Assembly (NCBI GenBank): GCA_965267335.1
Contig: OZ253953.1
Coordinates: forward strand, 3,906,001-3,970,000
Length of the DNA stretch: 64,000 nucleotides
Source: G965267335 sp965267335
Lineage (GTDB): Bacteria > Bacteroidota > Bacteroidia > Cytophagales > JAAEPT01
Direction of reading: 5' to 3'
A program made the translations under genes and the position numbers. The notes beneath the pieces were generated by a model that saw nothing but the letters and a program-made list of their open reading frames with translations, made no database searches and was not told where the DNA came from. Below, piece by piece: positions 1 to 8,698 of the stretch. Numbering within the stretch: position 1 is the stretch's first letter; each line of letters opens with the position of its first letter.

Positions 1-2
1 TT

Positions 3-224
3 ACACCCGTTGTAAGAGAGTTGCTCAATAATGATTTTAATAAACTGATCAATATTCTTTACCGGATTGACCTCAATGAAACCACCTTTAAAAATATACT
101 TCATGAGAGGAGCGACATTCCTCTGGAAACCAGACTGAGTAAGGCTATTGTAAATCGACAGTTGGAAAAGCTAAACTGGAGAAAAAAGTATGCTACAAAA
201 AACGATCAAGAGTCATCCGAATAG
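3..224 (+). CDS. conserved small protein of unknown function (5' end outside window)
   Basis: The reading frame is open from the left edge and ends with TAG at 222-224, so the true start lies upstream. About 73 residues are visible. They are acidic/basic and helical, with LINILYRIDLNE and a C-terminal RQLEKLNWRKKY segment. I recall similar short proteins in Bacteroidota but cannot name a function. The last 32 bases overlap the 3' end of the convergent kinase gene. Confidence 0.55.
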   Translation, partial: TPVVRELLNNDFNKLINILYRIDLNETTFKNILHERSDIPLETRLSKAIVNRQLEKLNWRKKYATKNDQESSE

Positions 225-1047
225 AGTTCAGATAGCCGCCTCCAAATAGGTTATAATGTACCAGCAGAGGATATAAATTGTATAGTTCGGCTCGATCTGC
301 GAAACCGGGTTCCAGGTTGGATGAAGAAAAATAAGCCTTGTAGAACTCCGAATCAAAACCACCAAACATTTGCGTGAACGCTAGTTCAGCTTCCCGGTTA
401 CCATAATAAATGGCAGGATCAATTAAGGCCGCATGACCCGATTCCGAAACCATAAAATTTCCACTCCACAAATCACCGTGTAGTAATGAGTCTCCATAAT
501 CAACCAAGAGAGCTGGTAACTTGTCGTAGAGCCTTTCAAATTTATTGATCACTCCCTCCTCCAAGTCCGACATTTCAATCTGTTTCTGAAGGCGCTGGCT
601 GATAAAAAAATCTAACCAATCACTCTTCTGATCATTGTACTGCGGTAGTGCCCCAATATAATTATCGTGATCAAGTCCGTATTTTCCAGAGGTACAATTA
701 TGCATTTCGGCCAGTGATTCACCAAAAGAGTAGAAGAAATCTTTTTTCCGAGCCCCAGATGCTATCCACTCCATCAAAATATATGCACTCCCATCTGAAC
801 GACCGGTAGATATTACATTTGGAACCCGCAAGCTGGTGTTAGCACCTAATAAGACCAACCCCTTGGCCTCTTTTTCAAACATATCAAGCTTTGTGGGGTC
901 ATTAGTCTTAAGAAAAAAAACATCATTCCCCGCCTCTACGCGAAATGCATTACTTATGCATCCACCACTGACAGGGGATAATCGAGTAATTTCAAAACTC
1001 CTTCCAAAACTCGATTGGAGTATTCTATGCACCTCCTCACTATTCAT
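193..1047 (-). CDS. fructosamine kinase family protein (ketosamine-3-kinase-like)
   Basis: The 284-residue product has the APH-like fold signature of the fructosamine/ketosamine kinase family: a glycine-rich SPVSGGCISNAF loop near residue 25, FFLKTND with the presumed ATP-binding lysine at 47, the catalytic HGDLWSGN at 190-197 and the metal-binding LIDPAIYYGNREAE after 208. The family phosphorylates sugar amines on glycated proteins or small molecules, which leads to deglycation. Length is normal. Its start overlaps the stop of the phosphatase gene by 4 bases (ATGA type), so the two form an operon. The natural substrate of bacterial members is uncertain. Confidence 0.85.
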   Translation of the reverse strand: MNSEEVHRILQSSFGRSFEITRLSPVSGGCISNAFRVEAGNDVFFLKTNDPTKLDMFEKEAKGLVLLGANTSLRVPNVISTGRSDGSAYILMEWIASGARKKDFFYSFGESLAEMHNCTSGKYGLDHDNYIGALPQYNDQKSDWLDFFISQRLQKQIEMSDLEEGVINKFERLYDKLPALLVDYGDSLLHGDLWSGNFMVSESGHAALIDPAIYYGNREAELAFTQMFGGFDSEFYKAYFSSSNLEPGFADRAELYNLYPLLVHYNLFGGGYLNSIRMTLDRFL

Positions 1048-1517
1048 AGATTATATTTCTTTCTTAAGTCATGTAAAAAATTGGTATTAGACCTGACCAG
1101 GATATCATAAACATCATAGAACCCTTGATCTCCGCCATAATACGGATCAGGCACTCCCTTACCAGTACCTATATCATCATAATTTCTCATCAGAATGATT
1201 TCAGCTTTTGCTTCTTCCGTTTCCAAACTTTTAATATCCCAGTAATTACTTTCATCCATGGCGACTACGTAGTCGAACTCATATAAGTCTTGTTTGATTA
1301 ACTTTCGTGATCGGGACAATAAGTTAATCCCATGAGACATAGCTGTTTGTCGCATTCTAGGGTCTGCCAATTCACCTATGTGATACCCTGAAGTTCCTGC
1401 AGAATCAACAAAAAACTTACTCGACAATCCTTCATCCTCTATTAACTTTAGGAAAACACCTTCAGCCATCGGGGAGCGACATATATTGCCTAAACACACA
1501 AATAAAACCTTAATCAT
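1044..1517 (-). CDS. low molecular weight protein-tyrosine-phosphatase
   Basis: The 157-residue cytoplasmic enzyme has the P-loop VCLGNICRS at the N terminus (nucleophile C8, phosphate-binding R14) and the general-acid loop VPDPYYGG near residue 123. Both are diagnostic of the LMW-PTP family. Members dephosphorylate phosphotyrosine proteins, often tyrosine kinases of polysaccharide export, or small phosphoesters. Here it is the first gene of a two-gene operon with the fructosamine-kinase-like gene, and the product of that kinase is a possible substrate. No linked tyrosine kinase is visible in the window. Confidence 0.92.
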   Translation of the reverse strand: MIKVLFVCLGNICRSPMAEGVFLKLIEDEGLSSKFFVDSAGTSGYHIGELADPRMRQTAMSHGINLLSRSRKLIKQDLYEFDYVVAMDESNYWDIKSLETEEAKAEIILMRNYDDIGTGKGVPDPYYGGDQGFYDVYDILVRSNTNFLHDLRKKYNL

Positions 1518-1553
1518 AATTAATCGTATATCAGTAAAGATTACCAGGTAGAT

Positions 1554-1585
1554 TTGTTTTATTACATCAAGAATTTGTACCTTTG
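1554..1585 (+). promoter_or_regulatory. Bacteroidota-type promoter for the small unit at 1656-2037
   Basis: TTG at 1554-1556 and TACCTTTG at 1578-1585 are separated by 21 bases. This fits the -33 TTG / -7 TAnnTTTG consensus of the Bacteroidota primary sigma factor. The predicted transcript would start near 1592 and could run to the strong hairpin at 2011-2037. Confidence 0.5.
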
Positions 1586-1655
1586 TAATCGGTTATTGAT
1601 CTATTTTTACCAGACGACAACATAAAAGATACCCGGCAAATAAGCAAACAGAGCA

Positions 1656-1880
1656 GTGCGGATCAAACTTTGGGACATACCATTTTACGCTAAGTTCAGC
1701 GTACTATTCGTAGTATTAGGCATCGGAGCCAGCTTAAAATCTCATAAGCATCATACAACAACCGAGCAAAACCTAAACCTGCTTCACTACGAACATAAAT
1801 CTGATCTTGACAACAACAATCAGAAAAATAATGAATCCGAAAATATTTTTTTGGATGCAGAACCTACCTACAAGGGCTAA
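1656..1880 (+). CDS. small single-pass membrane protein, unknown
   Basis: A 74-codon frame with a GTG start encodes one hydrophobic segment (about residues 11-26, FYAKFSVLFVVLGIG) followed by a His/Asn/Glu-rich hydrophilic tail. No family is recognised. Support comes from a good promoter at 1554-1585 and from lying in the only long gap of this region. Against it are the weak start codon and the lack of a known homologue, and the transcript could instead be a non-coding RNA. Only a stop-to-start window of four codons allows an earlier start. Confidence 0.4.
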   Translation: MRIKLWDIPFYAKFSVLFVVLGIGASLKSHKHHTTTEQNLNLLHYEHKSDLDNNNQKNNESENIFLDAEPTYKG

Positions 1881-2005
1881 AAAAGGCCTTCTTTAAAAAA
1901 ATTTAAGTTTTTTCAAAAAATCCGGTTACCTATCTGGTAGCATCAGTATATATGAGTACATAACACAATTTATTCATAATCCTGTTTAACATATTTTCTA
2001 TTAAT

Positions 2006-2037
2006 AAAAAGTCCTGCTTCCTGGCAGGACTTTTTTT
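2006..2037 (+). terminator. intrinsic terminator
   Basis: A perfect 7-bp stem, GTCCTGC (2011-2017) with GCAGGAC (2024-2030), carries a 6-base loop. Five As precede it and seven Ts follow. It should end the transcript that begins near 1592. The 250 bases between the small ORF and the Fur gene otherwise hold no gene that I can see. Confidence 0.85.
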
Positions 2038-2132
2038 ATGCCCACTTTTATTTCACATTATTACCTTCCCGCTTGATGGTTTGATTTGCTCTCACTACAT
2101 TCGCAATTAATAATTATTCTTATTTAAGAATT

Positions 2133-2582
2133 TTGAAAAAGTACTCTGAGGCAGATATTAAAAAGCTTTTGAATTCAAGGGGGTTGAAATCAACTCACCA
2201 GAGAATCATCATATATCAGACTCTGATGAACACTTCAACCCATCCCACGGCTGACGAAGTGTATAATTCCATTAAGGTCGCTTTTCCGAGTATTTCGCTT
2301 GCCACCGTATACAACACACTTGAAATATTAAGTGAGTCCGGTTTGGCCAACAAGGTTATGACCAATGACGGCTATATGAGGTATGACGGAAATACTTCTG
2401 AGCACAATCACATCTACCTCACAAATACGCATGAAATCATGGACTTTGATGATCCTGAACTCGCGGAAGTGATTCAAAACTATTTTAAGAGCAAAAAGAT
2501 CACCAACCTGAAAATTAAGGACATTAAGGTCCAAATCAACGGTGAAAAAATAAACCCTAATAATAAAATTTCAATTAATTAA
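2133..2582 (+). CDS. Fur-family transcriptional regulator, PerR-like
   Basis: The 149-residue protein has the Fur winged helix: LKSTHQRIIIYQTL, then HPTADEVYNSI and the recognition region SISLATVYNTLEIL (53-66). The dimerisation half follows, with HNH at 91-93. The usual CxxC structural zinc site is absent; the equivalent stretch reads LTNT (96-99) and the protein contains no cysteine at all, a form I associate with Bacteroidota peroxide regulators. It lies 23 bases upstream of a peroxiredoxin gene, which supports a peroxide-sensing role over iron or zinc. The TTG start is the only one close to the N-terminal homology. AATAATTATT at 2109-2118 is an AT-rich palindrome that could be an autoregulatory site. 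Confidence 0.88.
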   Translation: MKKYSEADIKKLLNSRGLKSTHQRIIIYQTLMNTSTHPTADEVYNSIKVAFPSISLATVYNTLEILSESGLANKVMTNDGYMRYDGNTSEHNHIYLTNTHEIMDFDDPELAEVIQNYFKSKKITNLKIKDIKVQINGEKINPNNKISIN

Positions 2583-2605
2583 TAAACTATAAAAACTGAT
2601 CAAAA

Positions 2606-3232
2606 ATGACTTTAGTTGGAAAAAAAGCACCAGAATTTAGTGCAACAGCTGTTGTAAATGGAGAGGTTGTCGAAAACTTCTCTTTAAACCAATACATCGG
2701 TGAGAAATACGTTGTATTCTTCTTTTACCCATTTGATTTCACATTCGTTTGTCCGACTGAAATCCTGGAGTTCCAGCAAAAGCTAGCACAGTTTGAAGAG
2801 CGTGATGCTGTAGTAGTTGGTTGCTCTATCGATTCACATCATACTCACCGGGCATGGGTCAATACCCCTAAGAAAGATGGAGGTATTCAAGGTGTTACTT
2901 ATCCATTAGTTGCTGACGTTTCAAAAACCATTGCTACTAACTATGGTGTACTCGCAGGTGAGTACGACTATACGGAAGAGGGCTTGATGGAATTCAATGG
3001 TGTAGGCGCTGCTTATCGAGGAACTTTCCTTATCGACAAAGAAGGCGTTGTGAGACACAGTGTCATAAATGATCTGCCTCTCGGTCGAAACATTGATGAA
3101 GCTATTCGTATGGTTGATGCCTTACAACACCATGAGCAATATGGAGAAGTTTGTCCTGCTAACTGGAACAAAGGTGATGATACTATGGTAGAAACTCCTG
3201 AAAGTGTTGCAGATTACCTGGCAAAACACTAG
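2606..3232 (+). CDS. peroxiredoxin, typical 2-Cys (AhpC/Prx1 type)
   Basis: The 208-residue enzyme carries the peroxidatic motif FTFVCPTE with C49 and the resolving motif EVCPANW with C183. It is therefore a typical 2-Cys peroxiredoxin that reduces hydrogen peroxide and alkyl hydroperoxides in the cytoplasm. The long C-terminal tail after C183 (HKxxD-like region, SVADYLAKH) is the Prx1-type tail. No AhpF is adjacent, so the reductant is probably thioredoxin. It sits directly after the PerR-like gene, probably co-transcribed and derepressed by peroxide, and is followed by a strong terminator. Confidence 0.95.
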   Translation: MTLVGKKAPEFSATAVVNGEVVENFSLNQYIGEKYVVFFFYPFDFTFVCPTEILEFQQKLAQFEERDAVVVGCSIDSHHTHRAWVNTPKKDGGIQGVTYPLVADVSKTIATNYGVLAGEYDYTEEGLMEFNGVGAAYRGTFLIDKEGVVRHSVINDLPLGRNIDEAIRMVDALQHHEQYGEVCPANWNKGDDTMVETPESVADYLAKH

Positions 3233-3252
3233 AAAAGATAAATATTCAATTG

Positions 3253-3290
3253 AACCCTGGAGTATATATACTTCAGGGTTTTTTATTTTT
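3253..3290 (+). terminator. intrinsic terminator after the peroxiredoxin gene
   Basis: AACCCTG (3253-3259) pairs with CAGGGTT (3274-3280), with further pairing in the AT-rich loop. The hairpin is followed by a T-rich run (3281-3290). Confidence 0.85.
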
Positions 3291-3291
3291 G
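3284..3291 (+). promoter_or_regulatory. TAnnTTTG box just upstream of waaA
   Basis: TATTTTTG ends 4 bases before the GTG start of waaA and overlaps the T-run of the preceding terminator. No convincing TTG -33 element is present, so the call is tentative. Confidence 0.35.
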
Positions 3292-3295
3292 TCCT

Positions 3296-4537
3296 GTGAT
3301 CTTTTACAACATTTCGGTTTGGTTATACGCCTTGAGCATCCGGTTGGCTTCTCCATTTCACAAGAAAGCCCGCCTTTGGGTGCAAGGCAGAAAGAATATA
3401 TGGAACCGGCTTGTAGAAGACTTTAAAAAACACAAATCAAAAGTTATTTGGATACATTGTGCCTCTCTAGGTGAATTCGAGCAAGGCAGACCCATTATAG
3501 AAAAGTGGAAACGTGATTACCCTGAATTCAAAGTCTTCCTAACGTTCTTTTCTCCATCGGGATACGAAGTGAGAAAAAACTACACAGGAGCAGATTTCAT
3601 TTACTATCTGCCCTATGATTCCAGAAAGAACGCAAAGAAATTATTATCCATTGTCAAACCGGAATTGGCAATTTTAATAAAATATGAGTTTTGGTATCAT
3701 TATATAAATGAATGCAGCAATAGACAGATCCCTGTTTTTTCAGCATCTTCAATTTTTAGACAAAACCAGGTCTTTTTCAAGAGAAAAAACTCATTCTGGA
3801 AGAAACTATTATCCAAGGTCAATCACTTCTACGTTCAAAACGAAACATCAAAACTGCTACTGAATAGTATTGGTATTGACAATGTGATGGTCACCGGAGA
3901 CACTCGCTTTGACCGAGTAAGTCAAATTGCAAACCCAACAAAGGATTTACCGGAAATCACCCAATTTAAATCCAACATCCCTTTGGTTATTTTTGGAAGC
4001 TCCTGGAATCAGGATGTCGACATTTATAAGAATGCCATAAACCAGTACAATGGGAAAATTAAAGTTATTATTGCTCCACATGAAATTCATGAGCAAAGCC
4101 TCCGGTACATTGAGAATAGCATAAAAAGACCCTCTATAAGATATTCAGCATTATTAAAGAATGACTCCGAACATGATATTCTAATTGTAGACAATATTGG
4201 CATGCTAAGTAGTTTGTATAAATATGCTGATATTGCCTATATCGGTGGTGCCTTTGGCCATGGTCTTCATAATACACTGGAAGCCGCTACTTTTGGTTGT
4301 CCTATTATGTTTGGCCCGCGATATCAAAAGTTTCAAGAAGCAATTGATTTAGTTGAACTAAAAGGTGCTTTTTCTGTAGACTCATCCGAAAAATTTCAAG
4401 CTATTCTTTATAATCTTCTAGAATCCGAAGAAATGAGGAAAACAGCCTCCGAGACTACCCGAAAGTATATTGAAAATAATGTCGGTGCCACTGACCGCAT
4501 ACTGGATCACATCAAACAAAATTATCTCAAATCATGA
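3296..4537 (+). CDS. waaA: 3-deoxy-D-manno-octulosonic acid (Kdo) transferase
   Basis: The 413-residue GT30 enzyme adds Kdo from CMP-Kdo to the lipid A precursor on the inner face of the cytoplasmic membrane. An N-terminal membrane anchor precedes IHCASLGEFEQGRP, in which E60 is the expected catalytic base. The C-terminal GT-B half includes YIGGAFGHGLHNTLEAA and PIMFGPRY, the CMP-sugar binding region. Length is normal. The GTG start follows a terminator directly. Its stop overlaps the rsgA start by 4 bases, so the two are translationally coupled. The rest of the lipid A pathway is encoded at 45-48 kb in this window. Confidence 0.95.
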   Translation: MIFYNISVWLYALSIRLASPFHKKARLWVQGRKNIWNRLVEDFKKHKSKVIWIHCASLGEFEQGRPIIEKWKRDYPEFKVFLTFFSPSGYEVRKNYTGADFIYYLPYDSRKNAKKLLSIVKPELAILIKYEFWYHYINECSNRQIPVFSASSIFRQNQVFFKRKNSFWKKLLSKVNHFYVQNETSKLLLNSIGIDNVMVTGDTRFDRVSQIANPTKDLPEITQFKSNIPLVIFGSSWNQDVDIYKNAINQYNGKIKVIIAPHEIHEQSLRYIENSIKRPSIRYSALLKNDSEHDILIVDNIGMLSSLYKYADIAYIGGAFGHGLHNTLEAATFGCPIMFGPRYQKFQEAIDLVELKGAFSVDSSEKFQAILYNLLESEEMRKTASETTRKYIENNVGATDRILDHIKQNYLKS

Positions 4538-5463
4538 AGGACGGAATGGTTATACGGTCTACAGGTTCATGGTATGATATTTTGACTGAGGACAAGAGTG
4601 TAGTCAAGGGCAGATTAAAAGGAAAATTTCGAACTAAGAATCTTAAAGTTACCAACCCAATAGCTGTCGGGGATAAAATCAAGTATGAGCCTGAAAACAA
4701 TGAAGAACAGACCGTAATTATCACTGAAATACTTCCAAGAAAAAATTACATCATCCGCCAATCTATACACAAGTACGCACATGGTCAACTAATGGCTTCA
4801 AACGTAGATCAATGTGTGCTGATGATCACCCTAAAACAGCCTGAGACTTCATTGGGTTTCATTGATCGGTATCTGGTTGCTACTGAATCTTTCAGAATCC
4901 CAACAGTGCTCTTGTTCAATAAAACCGACATATATTCCGATGAGGAAACACAACAGCTAAATGAGTTAATCGCTATCTACGAAGGAGTGGGATATAGCTG
5001 TTTTAAAACTTCGCTTGAAGAACATTCAGGCATTGATGTTATTAAGAATATTTTCAATGAGAAAATAACATTACTCTCGGGCCATTCAGGGGTTGGTAAA
5101 TCGTCATTGCTTAATACATTAAATCCTCAGGTCGAAAGAAAGGTCAAGCCCATTTCTGCGTACTACGACAAAGGCACCCATACTACCACTTTTGCTGAAA
5201 TGATTGAGGTACTCGACAATAGCTGGATTATTGATTCACCAGGCATCAGTGAACTCGGACTTTACGAAATTGACCCAAAAGTACTTTCACATTACTTTCC
5301 GGAGATGAGAAGATACATTGGTCAATGCAAATTCAATGACTGCCAACATATCAGGGAACCGGGCTGCGCGGTAAAAAAAGCCTTTGAGGAAGAACTCATT
5401 GAACCCTCCAGGTACTATAGTTATCTCAGCATACTTGAGGGTGATGACTTCAAAAAAGGTTAA
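4534..5463 (+). CDS. rsgA: ribosome small-subunit-dependent GTPase A
   Basis: The 309-residue protein has an N-terminal OB domain followed by a circularly permuted GTPase domain: NKTD (G4, 129-132), then GHSGVGKS (G1, 183-190), GTHTTT (G2) and DSPG (G3, 234-237). It ends in a zinc finger (C265, C270, H272, C278). This order is diagnostic of RsgA/YjeQ, which checks late 30S subunit assembly. The ATG overlaps the waaA stop (ATGA). Its TAA shares bases with the stop of the convergent glycosyltransferase, so the two genes abut tail to tail. Confidence 0.97.
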   Translation: MKDGMVIRSTGSWYDILTEDKSVVKGRLKGKFRTKNLKVTNPIAVGDKIKYEPENNEEQTVIITEILPRKNYIIRQSIHKYAHGQLMASNVDQCVLMITLKQPETSLGFIDRYLVATESFRIPTVLLFNKTDIYSDEETQQLNELIAIYEGVGYSCFKTSLEEHSGIDVIKNIFNEKITLLSGHSGVGKSSLLNTLNPQVERKVKPISAYYDKGTHTTTFAEMIEVLDNSWIIDSPGISELGLYEIDPKVLSHYFPEMRRYIGQCKFNDCQHIREPGCAVKKAFEEELIEPSRYYSYLSILEGDDFKKG

Positions 5464-6386
5464 CCTTTTGCTTTGGCCGTCCTGTTTAAGAAGTTCATAT
5501 TCCATCCCATTGAAGCAAAAAATTTCACCAACCTGTCCTTGAGAGAAACTGTCCTATTTAGCACCTGTAATTCGAAAAAAGAATTGGCCAAATCAAAGTT
5601 TGATGTGAACATAGATTGTCTCAATTCATATGATATTCTTTTCCCTAAGGCCTTTCGCTCCTCTTTTGATTTGTTCAGGAGAAATGCTTTTTCACAAACT
5701 TTTAAAGTAGATTCCAACATTTTCCCACTCTCTTCACCATAAAACTTTTGAGAAAGGGACCCGCTGGTCTTACGCACTTTAGTGGTCACAATACCCTGGT
5801 ATCCGTACTTGTACCTCCGTGAAGAACGCACCCAAAAATCAAAATCTTCATAAGCGAGATTCTCGTCATAACCCCCAAGGTATTCGAGTACCTCTTTCTT
5901 AATCATCATTGTTGGCGGTGAAATAAAATAGCTTTCAACCAGCTCTTTGTATATATCCCCACTGGGAAATTCCTTCTTAGCGCCACTCTCAATCAAATAT
6001 GAATCTTCATCAATACATTCACAATCAGAGTAAACAACCCCATATGATTGATTAAGCGTCTCAAAGAATTTAACCTGCTCCTCCACTCTATTCGGGAGCA
6101 TTACATCATCAGTCGCAAAGTCAATCACATATTTCCCCCGGGCTTTTTTCAGTGCCAGATTAAATGACCTGCAATTCCCAATATTACTTGCGTTGAGTAT
6201 TAACTCAGTTGCTATATTTTCTTTGTGCCACTGCTGTAGCAGCTCGCAACTCCTATCAGAACTGGCGTCATCAACAATAATTATTTGAACCTTACGGTAA
6301 GTTTGAGACAGCACAGAATCCAGAGCCTCCAATAAGAATCGCTCGTGATTATAACATAGGCATATAATGGTGACCAGTGGGTCCAT
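5460..6386 (-). CDS. family 2 glycosyltransferase
   Basis: The 308-residue protein begins with the GT2 GT-A core: VTIICLCYNHERFLLEALDSVLSQTY, IIIVDDASSD near 37-46, then the metal/nucleotide site ATDDVMLPNR (DD at 93-94) and an acceptor-region YEDFDFWVR. No transmembrane segment is visible, so it is cytoplasmic or membrane-associated. It probably transfers a sugar to an LPS core or surface glycan; donor and acceptor cannot be read from the sequence. It is transcribed away from the GT4 gene that follows. Confidence 0.9.
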   Translation of the reverse strand: MDPLVTIICLCYNHERFLLEALDSVLSQTYRKVQIIIVDDASSDRSCELLQQWHKENIATELILNASNIGNCRSFNLALKKARGKYVIDFATDDVMLPNRVEEQVKFFETLNQSYGVVYSDCECIDEDSYLIESGAKKEFPSGDIYKELVESYFISPPTMMIKKEVLEYLGGYDENLAYEDFDFWVRSSRRYKYGYQGIVTTKVRKTSGSLSQKFYGEESGKMLESTLKVCEKAFLLNKSKEERKALGKRISYELRQSMFTSNFDLANSFFELQVLNRTVSLKDRLVKFFASMGWNMNFLNRTAKAKG

Positions 6387-6445
6387 AACACAGTAATTAA
6401 ACCATAAGTTATTTTGCTACACCTGAATAAGCAAACTAAATTGCA

Positions 6446-7621
6446 GTGTTGGTACGCAAAAAAATATTCCATATAGCCCGTTGGTACCCGGATCGCAATG
6501 ATGATTTAGGAGGTGTGTTTGTTAAAAATCATGTAGAGGCCATCTCTCAAAAAAATGACTGCATAGTTTTATACTGTAGCGTAGACCCTAAACTCAAAAC
6601 AAAAACAACGGATATCGATTTCGAAGTCCACAATGGTGTCCCTACTTATCGGGCTTACTACAAGAAAAAAATAACTGGCTTCTCCCCTCTTGATAAACTA
6701 CTTAAACTACGTCTCTACTTCAAATTGATGTCTCAAATTTACAAACGGGCCTGTAATGAATATGGAAACCCAGATATTAATCACGTACACGTCTTGCTAC
6801 GCACTGGTATTTTCGCCAACAGAATCCTGAAAAAATTTGGTGTTCCATATATCATTTCTGAGCATTGGAGCATTTACCTTGAAAGCAAAAAAGAATTCTT
6901 CACTGGCACACGAAGATTATTTACGAAAAAAGTAATAAAAAATGCCAGTGCCGTTACGGCTGTGTCAAAGAAACTTCTGAATGCCATTCAGAATCTGGGA
7001 GTTGAGAATAAATACACAGTAGTTCCAAATACGATTAACGAGACTTCTTTTGAAAATAAGTACTACAAACCAGGGAAAAAGAAAAAACTAATTCATGTTT
7101 CTGAGTTCAACGACCGAGACAAAAATGTAAGTGGATTACTGGAAGTAATAAATCAGATTTCACAACTCAGGTCCGATTTTGAGTTCCATTTGGTCGGATA
7201 TGGTGCAGCAGAAAGAAAGCTTAAAAATTATATTGAAGCCAATGAACATTTACAGAAAGTTGTTGTTTTTCATGGCAAGGTCACCGGACAAGCACTTGCA
7301 CGTTTGTATGGAGAGTCAGATGTCTTCATCCTGTTCAGCAATACCGAAACTTTTGCTTGCGTAATAATAGAATCACTTTGCTCCGGTACTCCGGTTATTT
7401 CAACGGATGTTGGTATTGCAAAGGAAGTAATCCATGCTGAAAACGGTATGATAATTAACCCGGGAGATCAACAAAGCCTGGAGGCCGCCATCATCAAATT
7501 GTTAGATGAAGAAATTTCGTTTGACCGTGATCTCGTCACTCAATCGTTCGAAAGAAAGTATGGACATAAGAATATTTCGGAAGTATTTGATTCTATTTAC
7601 TCAGAGGTATTGAGTAAATAA
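6446..7621 (+). CDS. family 4 (GT-B) glycosyltransferase
   Basis: The 391-residue protein has a GT-B layout: an N-terminal acceptor domain with the loop GGVFVKNHVEAIS, and a C-terminal donor domain with FHGKVTGQALARLYGESDVFILFSNTE and the EX7E motif ETFACVIIES, followed by GTPVISTDVGIAKEVI. These place it in the GT4 family of retaining transferases used in LPS or exopolysaccharide synthesis. Start is GTG at 6446 or TTG at 6449. It is divergent from the GT2 gene with a 59-base spacer and overlaps the 3' end of the convergent GNAT-like gene by 29 bases. Confidence 0.92.
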   Translation: MLVRKKIFHIARWYPDRNDDLGGVFVKNHVEAISQKNDCIVLYCSVDPKLKTKTTDIDFEVHNGVPTYRAYYKKKITGFSPLDKLLKLRLYFKLMSQIYKRACNEYGNPDINHVHVLLRTGIFANRILKKFGVPYIISEHWSIYLESKKEFFTGTRRLFTKKVIKNASAVTAVSKKLLNAIQNLGVENKYTVVPNTINETSFENKYYKPGKKKKLIHVSEFNDRDKNVSGLLEVINQISQLRSDFEFHLVGYGAAERKLKNYIEANEHLQKVVVFHGKVTGQALARLYGESDVFILFSNTETFACVIIESLCSGTPVISTDVGIAKEVIHAENGMIINPGDQQSLEAAIIKLLDEEISFDRDLVTQSFERKYGHKNISEVFDSIYSEVLSK

Positions 7622-8537
7622 CTTTTTCTGTTTCGAGAGCACCAAGGTTCTTTTTGAACCTGATCAGTCCGGTATTATCCACTCCATTGTCAGTTGCTAT
7701 ACCAAGATCCAAAACCTTAATTTGCCTTTCCTGGCAATACTTATATACGTAATCGTACAGGAGAACAAGTGGGCTATAAGAATTATAGACACGTTCATGA
7801 CCGGGCATAAAAGAGTATAGCACACCTGGGTGATTCCGGATGCAAATACTGGCAGCAATAAGTTCATCACCATCCAATACAACGAATACATGGTGATTCT
7901 CAGGAAAGCGATCAAATAATACCTGAATATCACTAAGTTCCATTAACAGAGGATAGCCTTTTGCTTCCCGCAATGTTTTAATTAAACCATAAACCTCACC
8001 TAAAAAGTCTTTATTTTCTTCAACTGTGAATAAAGACTGCTTGCATTTGTTTAGTTTCCGCTGTTCTGATAAGTGGAGTCGGTCAAAAAATGGTTTCTTG
8101 TTCACTGGTATATGGAAGTTTCTATCTACTACATCTCTCCTAAATCCATTCTGGATCAAAGACTGATCAAGCAAACCATAGTATTCCGTATAGCATCCTG
8201 CATAAAGCTTTATTCTGAAATTTTTGATTCCAAGTAATCTCAACTCATTCAGAGATCGTTGAAGAAATTCAGAAAGAGGTTGTGCTGTCGGTTTTCCGAT
8301 AATTTCAACTCCTCCAAAATGACCTTTCAATGGACTCATGGCTTCCCCCGACTCTACAAATACGGGCATTGTTATTTCTACCCCTCCTTTCACGGTTCCC
8401 ACAAAAACCAAATAGTCCTGTGCTTGCAGAGCAAGGTGTTCTTCCTTAAAATAAAGGAACCGTGATTGAGAATGAGTACTAGCCCAATCCTGTGATTGTA
8501 TAACCTGAAAATCCAGTGTGGGTTGATCGCTCATCAA
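7593..8537 (-). CDS. GNAT/FemAB-like acyltransferase
   Basis: The 314-residue protein looks like the two-lobed GNAT type of the FemAB-related acetyltransferase group. The second lobe has HVFVVLDGDELIAASICIRN and YSFMPGHERVYNSYSPLVLLYDYVYKYC, then KVLDLGIATDNGVDNTGLIRFKKNLGA, the usual end of this group. Such enzymes acylate surface sugars or add amino acids to cell-wall precursors. Next to two glycosyltransferases, modification of a glycan is the natural guess, but the substrate is unknown. Confidence 0.7.
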   Translation of the reverse strand: MMSDQPTLDFQVIQSQDWASTHSQSRFLYFKEEHLALQAQDYLVFVGTVKGGVEITMPVFVESGEAMSPLKGHFGGVEIIGKPTAQPLSEFLQRSLNELRLLGIKNFRIKLYAGCYTEYYGLLDQSLIQNGFRRDVVDRNFHIPVNKKPFFDRLHLSEQRKLNKCKQSLFTVEENKDFLGEVYGLIKTLREAKGYPLLMELSDIQVLFDRFPENHHVFVVLDGDELIAASICIRNHPGVLYSFMPGHERVYNSYSPLVLLYDYVYKYCQERQIKVLDLGIATDNGVDNTGLIRFKKNLGALETEKVIYSIPLSK

Positions 8538-8698
8538 TCAAAAATTAAAAAACTTTTTGACAAGCCCAATTAAAGACAAAATATGCTGGACTTTGCGAGC
8601 TTAACGATCAAACATTTGTACTAACTTGCACCCCGTATCTTTAAAACGAGCTATGCGTGTTGTCTAGCTTGTCTTAAGGATAGTTAACTTACTGTTTT

